Assembly: GCA_964347615.1 (NCBI GenBank)
Contig: CAYFZO010000053.1
Location: 1 to 5,574 of the forward strand
DNA length: 5,574 nucleotides
DNA from: CAYFZO01 sp964347615
Lineage (GTDB): Bacteria; Pseudomonadota; Gammaproteobacteria; Poriferisulfidales; Oxydemutatoraceae
Reading direction: 5' to 3'
In this document: positions 1 to 5,574 of the stretch, piece by piece
How positions within the stretch are numbered: the stretch's first letter is position 1
How the letters are laid out: each line of letters starts with the position of its first letter
The notes under the pieces: model-generated
What the model saw: only the letters and a program-made list of their open reading frames with translations
The model's database searches: none
Told to the model about the DNA's origin: nothing
Position numbers and translations under genes: made by a program

Positions 1-109
1 GGGGGGCTTGGGCACGGGGGGTTCACGCGGGGTGGGGGTTCGGGTGAGCGGCCGGGGGCCCGGGGGGGGGGTGGTCGAGCCGCCCCGGGCCGCCCCCCCC
101 CCCCCCCCC
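1..109. other. Low-complexity contig edge, probable artefact
   Basis: This stretch is almost entirely G-runs and C-runs, including an uninterrupted run of 17 C at 93-109 and an 11-G run around 62-71. No reading frame or motif makes sense here. Read outward from the contig body on the minus strand, the C-run becomes poly-G, matching the poly-G tail at the other edge. That fits dark-cycle poly-G from two-colour sequencing, or a bad assembly join. I would not treat it as genomic sequence. Confidence 0.8.
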
Positions 110-279
110 TACTTCCCTTGGCCGGGAGGAGCGATGGCTTGACATTCAAGTTGGGTGTGCCAATCAAGACATGGGGATTCGCCGGCGCGAGCCTTTACTT
201 GCTTGCCGGCGTTCGTTGCGACGGCGACCGGCTGGACGGACGGTGCTGGCGTTGAAAAGGCGTCGGGCGCGGACATCGC

Positions 280-331
280 GTTCCAGGCCGAGATTTCAGG
301 CCGAGGTTCCAAGCTGAGATTTCAGGCCGGG
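280..331. repeat. Tandem repeat, two copies of a 26-bp unit
   Basis: Bases 280-305 and 306-331 match at 23 of 26 positions; the differences are at unit positions 7, 10 and 25. The identical core is GAGATTTCAGGCCG (290-303 and 316-329). The first three bases of a third unit (GTT) follow at 332-334. It could be a remnant of a dispersed intergenic repeat or a simple local duplication. No function can be assigned. Confidence 0.75.
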
Positions 332-473
332 GTTGATTACGCCGGCCACGGGAACAACCGCAGGGCTGACTTCCCCGCCCCGAGGCCCCGACAGAATCAG
401 CTGACCGGCATTGATTGACAGCGGCGAATCCGGTTGGTCGCTCGGCTCAGCCCGTTGTTTCCAAGCCAGGATT

Positions 474-508
474 CCACCCGTGCGGGTGGCGGCTGACCTT
501 GCCGCCGC
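474..508 (+). other. Two overlapping GC-rich hairpins
   Basis: CCACCC (474-479) pairs with GGGTGG (484-489) across the loop GTGC. GGCGGC (488-493) pairs with GCCGCC (501-506) across a 7-base loop, and this second stem can be extended to 486-508 with one G-U pair. The two stems share bases, so only one can form at a time. There is no T-run after the second stem, only TT. They may be the weak terminator of a gene lost to the left, or chance pairing in GC-rich DNA. Confidence 0.35.
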
Positions 509-579
509 TTATGCCTCACTGCGCCGTTTGATGACCGGTTCCACCCCCCGGAAATCCCGGTCTGAAGCGGCGAATGCGA

Positions 580-585
580 TATAAT
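580..585 (+). promoter_or_regulatory. Candidate -10 box of gyrB (TATAAT)
   Basis: A perfect TATAAT lies 14 nt before the gyrB ATG in an otherwise GC-rich region. No good -35 hexamer is present at 15-19 bp spacing (the bases around 555-562 are GC-rich), and there is no extended TGn motif. If it is used, transcription would start near 592, leaving a leader of about 8 nt without a usable Shine-Dalgarno. A weak GGA at 589-591 would be the ribosome-binding site if the transcript starts further upstream. Known gyr promoters in E. coli respond to DNA relaxation through the -10 region; that this applies here is inference. Confidence 0.45.
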
Positions 586-599
586 GACGGATTATCCCA

Positions 600-3065
600 A
601 TGGCGTACGATTCCTCCAACATCAAGGTTCTGAAAGGCCTCGAAGCCGTCCGCAAACGGCCGGGGATGTATATCGGTGATACCGACGACGGCACCGGGTT
701 GCACCATCTGCTGTTCGAGGTGGTGGACAACTCGATTGACGAGGCGCTCGCCGGCCACTGCGACAAGATCGAGGTGCGCATAGACGAGGACGGTTCGGCA
801 AGCGTACGCGACAACGGACGCGGCATTCCGGTTGACGTCCATCCCGAGGAAGGCCGTTCGGCGGCGGAAGTCATCATGACCACGTTGCACGCGGGCGGTA
901 AATTCGACGAGAACTCTTATAAAGTGTCCGGCGGTTTGCACGGCGTCGGCGTGTCGGTGGTGAACGCGCTGTCGGAATATCTTGAGCTGACCGTACACCG
1001 CGACGGCAAACGTTACCGCCAAGAGTACAAAATGGGCGAGCCGCAGTACCCGTTGAAGGAAGACGGTTCGTCCGACGAGACCGGTACCGTCGTGCGGTTC
1101 ATCCCGAGCCACGGTGTGTTCACCAACACCGACTTCAACTTCGAGCGCGTCGCAACCCGCCTGCGCGAACTCGCGTTTCTGAACTCGGGCGTGGCGATTA
1201 CGGTCACCGACGCCCGCACCGGACGAACCGAAGAGTTTTGCTACGAAGGCGGCGTGCAGGCGTTTGTCGATTATCTCGGCGGCGCCGACACCGCGTTGCA
1301 CCCGACCGTTTTTTATTTCAAATGCGAGCGTAGCGGCGTCGGCATCGAAGCCGCGATGCGGTGGACCAACAGCTACCAGGAGCGGGTGTGCTGCTACACC
1401 AACAACATCCCGCAAAGCGACGGCGGTGCCCACCTTGCCGCGTTCAGGGCCGCGCTGACGCGCACCTTGAACAATTACGCCGAAAAGGAAGGCTTGCTGA
1501 AGAAAGAGAAAGTCGGGTTGACCGGCGACGACGCGCGCGAAGGCCTGATTGCGGTGCTGTCGATCAAGATGCCCGACCCGAAGTTTTCGTCCCAGACCAA
1601 AGACAAGCTCGTTTCGTCGGAAGTCAGGAAGCCGGTCGAGACCGCGCTCGCCCGTTATCTGCGGGACTTCCTGCTCGAGCGCCCGGCTGAGGCGAAAGCG
1701 ATCGTCGCCAAGATGGTCGAAGCCGCCCACGCACGCGAGGCCGCGCGCAAAGCACGCGACATGACCCGGCGCAAAGGTCTGCTCGACGTCGCCGGGTTGC
1801 CGGGCAAGCTTGCCGACTGCCAGGAGAAGAACCCCGCCGACTGCGAGCTGTTCCTGGTCGAAGGCGACTCGGCGGGCGGGTCGGCAAAGCAAGCGCGCGA
1901 CCGCCGCACCCAAGCGATATTGCCGCTCAAAGGCAAGATCTTGAACGTCGAACGCGCGCGTCTCGATAGGATGCTGGCGTCGGTCGAAATCGGCACCTTG
2001 CTCACCGCGCTTGGCTGCGGCGTCGGCGAGGAGTACGAACCCGACAAGCTGCGCTACCACCGGATCATCATCATGACCGACGCCGACGTTGACGGTTCGC
2101 ACATCCGCACCTTGTTGTTGACCCTGTTCTACCGGCGCATGCGCGAGATTGTCGAGCGCGGTCACCTGTACATCGCGCTGCCGCCGCTCTATAAGGTGAA
2201 AAAAGGCAAGCATGAACAATACGTCAAGGATGATCAGGAGCTAGCCGCCTACCTGCTCGACGTCGTGCTTGACGGCGGGAGAATCCGGTTGAACGGCGCC
2301 GCGGGCAGGGCGGACGAAAGCGCCAAGGCACCGCAGGCCAACGGCATGATCAAAGGCGCCGAGCTCAAAACTCTGATTGAACGCTTTCATGCGGCACTCG
2401 ACGCCGCCCGCCGCTTGGCGAGGCGTCATGAAATACGCACCCTCGAGCAGATGCCGTTCGTCGCGCCGCTCGGTGAGGGGGAAATCGAAGACGCGGTGGA
2501 CGACGCCGAGGTGCTGGCGACGTGGGGCAAACGGCTGGTCGCCGCACTCGACGCCGCCGCGGAGCCGGGTGAGAGGTACACGTTCGAAGTCTGCCGAGCC
2601 GACAAGGAGACCGGCGACGGTGAAGGCCAGTTGCTGCAAATCAAGCGGACCGTGCACGGCCTCGAACACGTGGACGTCTACCGCCGTGAGTTTTTCCTGT
2701 CGGCGGAATTCAGGACGATGCGCCAATTGGCTCAAGACACGCACGTGCTTTTCAAAAAAGGCGCCCGCGCTGAATACGGCGAGGCAGGCACCGCCGCCGC
2801 CCGCCTCGACGAAGCGGCACGATGGCTGATAGCCGAAGCGGGCCGCGGGCGAACGATACAACGCTACAAAGGGCTCGGCGAAATGAACCCCGACCAATTG
2901 TGGGACACGACGATGAACCCCGAAACCCGCCGCTTGGTCGAGGTCAAGGTCGAGAACTTCCAGACCGCCAACAGCGTGTTTGACACGCTGATGGGGGAAC
3001 ATGTGACCGAGCGCCGCAACTTCATCGAAACCAACGCGCTGCAGGTCAGCAACCTCGACGTCTGA
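600..3065 (+). CDS. gyrB: DNA gyrase subunit B (complete)
   Basis: This is the ATPase subunit of the A2B2 type II topoisomerase that introduces negative supercoils into cytoplasmic DNA. The 821-residue product begins like E. coli GyrB (YDSSNIKVLKGLEAVRKRPG), which fixes the ATG at 600. The N-terminal GHKL ATPase has E40 (general base), N44, D71, GRGIP (73-77) and GGLHGVG (111-117). The transducer domain follows to about residue 390. The TOPRIM domain has EGDSAGG (421-427) and the TDADVDGSH metal site (493-501), with E421, D494 and D496 as probable metal ligands. The long Gram-negative insertion occupies roughly residues 550-730 and is rich in Ala and Arg. The tail carries IQRYKGLGEMNP (753-764). 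Compared with 804 residues in E. coli, it is slightly long. R134 matches the E. coli position tied to aminocoumarin sensitivity, and D423 and K444 match the quinolone-region positions; all are wild type. No frameshift is seen. Confidence 0.98.
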   Translation: MAYDSSNIKVLKGLEAVRKRPGMYIGDTDDGTGLHHLLFEVVDNSIDEALAGHCDKIEVRIDEDGSASVRDNGRGIPVDVHPEEGRSAAEVIMTTLHAGGKFDENSYKVSGGLHGVGVSVVNALSEYLELTVHRDGKRYRQEYKMGEPQYPLKEDGSSDETGTVVRFIPSHGVFTNTDFNFERVATRLRELAFLNSGVAITVTDARTGRTEEFCYEGGVQAFVDYLGGADTALHPTVFYFKCERSGVGIEAAMRWTNSYQERVCCYTNNIPQSDGGAHLAAFRAALTRTLNNYAEKEGLLKKEKVGLTGDDAREGLIAVLSIKMPDPKFSSQTKDKLVSSEVRKPVETALARYLRDFLLERPAEAKAIVAKMVEAAHAREAARKARDMTRRKGLLDVAGLPGKLADCQEKNPADCELFLVEGDSAGGSAKQARDRRTQAILPLKGKILNVERARLDRMLASVEIGTLLTALGCGVGEEYEPDKLRYHRIIIMTDADVDGSHIRTLLLTLFYRRMREIVERGHLYIALPPLYKVKKGKHEQYVKDDQELAAYLLDVVLDGGRIRLNGAAGRADESAKAPQANGMIKGAELKTLIERFHAALDAARRLARRHEIRTLEQMPFVAPLGEGEIEDAVDDAEVLATWGKRLVAALDAAAEPGERYTFEVCRADKETGDGEGQLLQIKRTVHGLEHVDVYRREFFLSAEFRTMRQLAQDTHVLFKKGARAEYGEAGTAAARLDEAARWLIAEAGRGRTIQRYKGLGEMNPDQLWDTTMNPETRRLVEVKVENFQTANSVFDTLMGEHVTERRNFIETNALQVSNLDV

Positions 3066-3067
3066 AT

Positions 3068-3086
3068 CGCCGCGTACATCGCGGCG
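3068..3086 (+). terminator. Hairpin just after gyrB, possible weak terminator
   Basis: CGCCGCG (3068-3074) and CGCGGCG (3080-3086) form a perfect 7-bp GC stem with a TACAT loop, starting two bases after the gyrB stop codon. Only TT then CC follows, so there is no real U-tract. It may be an mRNA-stabilising hairpin or an inefficient terminator that lets some transcription run into xthA. Confidence 0.4.
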
Positions 3087-3100
3087 TTCCACAAGCACCG

Positions 3101-3121
3101 GGAAACGTTTGGGAAATATAT
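3101..3121 (+). repeat. Left terminal inverted repeat
   Basis: This is the left arm of the 21-bp inverted repeat. It starts GGAAACGTTTGGGA and ends in TATAT, with two mismatches to the right arm at arm positions 15 and 16. It contains the 8-bp palindrome AAACGTTT. Confidence 0.8.
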
Positions 3122-3321
3122 ACGATCTGTCCCAAGGACTCTCGTATCAATTTGACGCTTCATGGCCCGACCGATGTCGCCAGCTCCACGTCCAGCAGCC
3201 CCATTCCCGGAGGCCGACCCGCCTGATGCGGACGGGATTTCGGTCAGGTCGACCGGTTTGCTCACGATGTTGCACTCTTGTCTTAGCTGTATGAATGCAA
3301 GACCCCTTGGGGCATAAGGGC

Positions 3322-3342
3322 ATATAAATCCCAAACGTTTCC
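3322..3342 (-). repeat. Right terminal inverted repeat
   Basis: This is the right arm, reading TCCCAAACGTTTCC at its outer end on the + strand. It stops one base before the xthA ATG, so it occupies the position where a ribosome-binding site would lie. It also contains the TATAAA hexamer. Confidence 0.8.
3323..3328 (+). promoter_or_regulatory. Candidate -10 box of xthA inside the right terminal repeat (TATAAA)
   Basis: TATAAA lies 15 nt before the xthA ATG, almost the same distance as TATAAT from gyrB. No convincing -35 hexamer is found about 17 bp upstream. No Shine-Dalgarno precedes the ATG, so a transcript from here would have a leader of only a few bases. The call rests on one AT-rich hexamer in GC-rich surroundings. 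Confidence 0.35.
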
Positions 3343-3343
3343 G

Positions 3344-4117
3344 ATGAAAATCGCCTCTTGGAACGTCAACTCTCTCAAGGTGCGGTTGCCGCAGGTGCGT
3401 GAGTGGCTCGACGCCGCGCAGGTGGACGTGCTCGCGTTGCAGGAAACCAAGGTTCAGGACGCCGCGTTTCCCAAATTGGAAGTCGAGGAGCTCGGTTGTC
3501 GCGTCGCGTATTCGGGACAGAAAACCTACAACGGCGTCGCGGTGCTGAGCCGCGCCGGGGAGATCGAAGACGTCGTCACCGAGGCCGAGGGGCTTGATTG
3601 CGAGCAGAAACGCCTGCTTGCCGCAACCATCTCCGGCGTACGGGTCATCAACCTCTACGTGGTTCAGGGTCGAGAAGTCGGCTCCGAGAAGTACGCGTTC
3701 AAGCTCGACTGGTTCGAAGCCGCAACCGCGTTCGTCAAAGGCGAGCTGGCGCGCCACGAACGCGTGGTCGTGCTCGGCGACTTCAACGTCGCGCCGGGCG
3801 ACGAAGACGTCCACGACCCGGCGCAGTGGGCGGGCAAGATTATGTGCAGCGACGCCGAACGCGCGGCGTTAAGCAAGATGCTCGCGCTCGGGTTGACCGA
3901 CACCTTCCGTTTGTTCGACCAGCCCGACGGAGAGTTCAGTTGGTGGGACTACCGCGGCGGTGCCTTTCGCCGCAATCACGGCCTGCGCATTGACCTGATT
4001 CTTGCGAGCAAGGCGCTGAGTCTGCGTTGCCGCGGCGCGTTCGTTGACCGGGAACCGCGCGGCTGGGAACGTCCGTCCGACCATGCTCCGGTCGTCGCCG
4101 AGTTTGACTTGCCGTAG
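3344..4117 (+). CDS. xthA: Exodeoxyribonuclease III (AP endonuclease, complete)
   Basis: This is a cytoplasmic, metal-dependent DNA repair enzyme that cleaves the backbone 5' of abasic sites and removes nucleotides 3'-5' from duplex DNA. The 257-residue product spans one endonuclease/exonuclease/phosphatase fold. Visible signature residues are WNVN (6-9, N7), LQETK (32-36, catalytic metal ligand E34), Y105 in NLYVVQG, GDFN (145-148, D146 and N148), the D217 segment LRIDLIL, and the C-terminal SDHAPV (245-250, D246 and H247). The start is set by the family N-terminus MKIASWNVNS. There is no Shine-Dalgarno, because the inverted-repeat element ends one base before the ATG. Length is normal for the shorter ExoIII branch (E. 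coli has 268). The usual Pro in the Y-x-P/V-x-G loop is Val here. The symporter gene follows after 15 nt. Confidence 0.95.
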   Translation: MKIASWNVNSLKVRLPQVREWLDAAQVDVLALQETKVQDAAFPKLEVEELGCRVAYSGQKTYNGVAVLSRAGEIEDVVTEAEGLDCEQKRLLAATISGVRVINLYVVQGREVGSEKYAFKLDWFEAATAFVKGELARHERVVVLGDFNVAPGDEDVHDPAQWAGKIMCSDAERAALSKMLALGLTDTFRLFDQPDGEFSWWDYRGGAFRRNHGLRIDLILASKALSLRCRGAFVDREPRGWERPSDHAPVVAEFDLP

Positions 4118-4118
4118 C

Positions 4119-4123
4119 AAAGG
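4119..4123 (+). promoter_or_regulatory. Ribosome-binding site of the symporter gene (AAAGG)
   Basis: AAAGG lies 9 nt before the ATG at 4133 and directly after the xthA stop codon. It supports that ATG as the start and suggests co-transcription with xthA. A closer GAGAG (4127-4131) is an alternative. Confidence 0.5.
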
Positions 4124-4132
4124 CTTGAGAGC

Positions 4133-5518
4133 ATGGTCGCCTCTTTCGCCGCTTTCCTTCTGCTGTTTCTGCTCGTCGGGCTTTGGTCGGCGCGCTTTGG
4201 TCGCGGTACGCGCGGCGACTACTATCTCGCGAGCCGTTCGGTCAAACCGTGGATGGTCGGCTTGTCGGCGATTGCGACCAACAACAGCGGCTATATGTTT
4301 ATCGGCATGGCCGGCTTCGCCTACGTTGCGGGCTTGCCGGCGGCTTGGGTCGGCGCCGGGCTGGTGACCGGCGACTTTCTGACCTCGCTGGTCGTGCACC
4401 GGCGACTGCGCCGCGCCGCCGAAGCGACCGGTGAAGTTAGCTACGCCGGCGTACTGAGCGCTTGGCACGGCGGCGACTTTATCTGGATGCGCCGCTTGAT
4501 CGGCGTGGTCTCGCTGCTGTTCCTGCTTGCTTACGCCAGCGCGCAGTTCAGTGCCGGCGGCAAGATGTTGCTGGTCGTCGGCGACGTTCCCGGTTACACC
4601 GGCGCATTGATCGGCTTCGTCCTGGTAACTTTGTATTGCCTGATCGGCGGTGCGCGCGCGTCGGTTTGGACCGACGTCGTTCAGGCGTTCGTGATGGTCG
4701 CGGCGATGGCGACCGTGTGGTTTGCGGTGCTGTCGGCGCTCGGCGGCCCCGGCGCGGCGCTGGACCGGATGTCGGCCATCCCGGGCTTTCTCGACTGGCG
4801 CCCTCAAGCGGCGGGGTTCTCCGGCGGCGTATTGTTCGCCGCCGGCTGGCTGTTCGCCGGCTTCAGCGTGGTCGGGCAGCCGCACATCATGTCGCGCATC
4901 ATGATGCTTGACTCTCCCGATCACTACCGCCGCGTTCGCCCGTGGTATTACTTCTGGTATCTGGGCATGTATTTCATGGCGATTTCGGTCGGCATGTTGG
5001 CGCGGGCTTACCTGCCCGACGTGAGCGGCTTTGACGCCGAACTGGCGTTGCCCACGTTGACCGCGCAGTTGTTGCCGCCTTTCCTGGTCGGCCTGATCGT
5101 CGCCGGCGTGTTTTCAGCGACGCTCTCGACCGCCGACTCGCAGATTCTCAGTTGCTCGGCGGCGCTGTCGAACGATTTGGCACCCGATTTGAAGCTCAGC
5201 GAGCGTCCGCTGATGATCAGGGCCGCGACGCTGGTTTGTGCCGCGGCGGCGTTCGTGATGGCGCTGAGCGGCAACCCCGGCATTTTCAACCTCGTGATTC
5301 TTGCTTGGGGAGCGATGGGGGCGGCGTTCGGACCGCTGATAATCATTTACGCCTGCGGGGGCAGACCTGAGCAGGCGACGGGTATTGCAATGATTCTGGT
5401 TGGGCTGGCGGTCGCAATCGGGTGGCGTCTCGCCGGGCTGAACGAGCAGGTCTACGAGGGGTTGCCGGCGTTCGTCGCGGGTTTCGCCGTGTATTTTGTT
5501 TCCCGGCGGTTATTTCGG

Positions 5519-5521
<3 letters not shown>
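4133..5521 (+). CDS. Sodium:solute symporter, PutP-like (3' end missing)
   Basis: This inner-membrane protein probably couples sodium entry to uptake of a small solute, with proline or a related compound the best guess. About 463 residues can be read before poly-G. It is very hydrophobic, with roughly a dozen membrane segments beginning at residue 4. PutP landmarks appear in order: DYYLASRS (29-36), the TM2 segment ATNNSGYMFIG (48-58), GGARASVWTDVVQAF (172-186), GQPHIMSR (248-255), the TM8 segment SATLSTADSQ (328-337) and AWGAMGAAFGP (391-401). A329, S332 and T333 match the PutP TM8 sodium ligands, but PutP Asp55 is replaced by N50. PutP has 502 residues, so only the last few dozen, beyond the conserved core, may be missing. 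Substrate cannot be fixed, so no gene symbol is given. The start follows AAAGG, 15 nt after xthA. Confidence 0.9.

Positions 5522-5574
<53 letters not shown>

Larger units (their letters stand above)
110..579. other. Region without a supportable gene, upstream of gyrB
   Basis: About 470 bases precede gyrB with no recognisable coding sequence. Short open frames exist (for example 155-418 on + and 109-312 on -), but their translations resemble no family I know and they overlap on opposite strands, as expected by chance in GC-rich DNA. The end of recF, which often precedes gyrB, is not visible. The region contains a 26-bp tandem repeat (280-331), a 7-bp inverted repeat (180-186 with 205-211), a 6-bp inverted repeat (325-330 with 342-347) and two overlapping hairpins (474-508). 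Two TTGACA hexamers (139-144 and 415-420) have no matching -10 box at normal spacing. Confidence 0.55.
3101..3342. mobile_element. MITE-like element with 21-bp terminal inverted repeats
   Basis: A 242-bp sequence is bounded by 21-bp inverted repeats (3101-3121 and 3322-3342) that pair at 19 of 21 positions, with the outer 14 bases perfect. A further inner pair, CCCAAGG (3131-3137) with CCTTGGG (3305-3311), is shifted by one base, so imperfect terminal repeats extend to roughly 38 bp. It is too short for a transposase, and no domain can be read in its open frames. This architecture is that of a miniature inverted-repeat transposable element. I see no clear target-site duplication in the flanks, so an old insertion or a non-transposing structured repeat remains possible. 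It fills almost the whole gyrB-xthA gap. The parent transposase family is not recognisable. Confidence 0.6.

Noticed and set aside
1..109. G-rich left edge as a possible G-quadruplex region
   Set aside because: Matching poly-G at the other edge and the long uniform homopolymers point to artefact rather than genomic structure.
155..418. Possible 87-residue protein upstream of gyrB
   Set aside because: It has no ribosome-binding site or known similarity, and it spans the 26-bp tandem repeat with a competing minus-strand frame at 109-312.
415..443. TTGACA (415-420) as a promoter
   Set aside because: The hexamer is a perfect -35 box, but the bases 16-18 bp downstream (around 437-444) are GC-rich with no -10 likeness.
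516..2219. Long open frame on the minus strand opposite gyrB (567 codons)
   Set aside because: It is the antisense shadow of gyrB in GC-rich DNA; its translation resembles no family, while the + strand encodes an unmistakable GyrB.
3109..3294. Small + strand open frame inside the MITE-like element
   Set aside because: It has a non-ATG start, no ribosome-binding site and no recognisable motif, and it begins within the terminal repeat.
2864..3814. Minus-strand open frame crossing the gyrB end, the inverted-repeat element and the xthA start
   Set aside because: It runs antisense through two real genes and shows no domain; the part inside the element does not resemble a transposase.
3869..4924. 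Minus-strand open frame opposite the xthA end and the symporter
   Set aside because: The + strand reads as a continuous PutP-like transporter with family motifs in order; the antisense product is low-complexity and Arg/Ala-rich.

Overview
The window looks like a metagenomic contig from a GC-rich proteobacterium, probably a gammaproteobacterium or a close relative. The evidence is a GyrB of 821 residues that carries the long insertion of Gram-negative GyrB between the TOPRIM core and the C-terminal tail, plus an exonuclease III of about 257 residues and a PutP-like sodium:solute symporter. No rRNA or other marker allows a finer placement.

Layout, left to right. Bases 1-109 are G-runs and C-runs that look like a sequencing or assembly artefact. 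Bases 110-579 hold no gene I can support; they contain a 26-bp tandem repeat and two overlapping GC-rich hairpins. A perfect TATAAT lies 14 nt before the gyrB start. gyrB (600-3065, +) is complete and ends just before a small hairpin. Bases 3101-3342 are a compact 242-bp sequence bounded by near-perfect 21-bp inverted repeats, which looks like a non-autonomous MITE-like element. Its right end stops one base before the start codon of xthA (3344-4117, +), a complete exodeoxyribonuclease III gene. Fifteen bases later a PutP-family symporter gene begins (4133, +). It stays open to the right edge, where the sequence dissolves into poly-G from about 5519.

Functionally, gyrB encodes the ATPase subunit of DNA gyrase (supercoiling) and xthA encodes an abasic-site endonuclease and exonuclease (base-excision repair). 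The symporter is probably co-transcribed with xthA because of the short gap and a plausible ribosome-binding site, but no shared pathway is evident. All three genes are on the + strand. The most interesting feature is the inverted-repeat element between gyrB and xthA. It replaces the whole upstream region of xthA, supplies a TATAAA hexamer in its terminal repeat, and could fold the xthA start region into a hairpin in any read-through transcript from gyrB.
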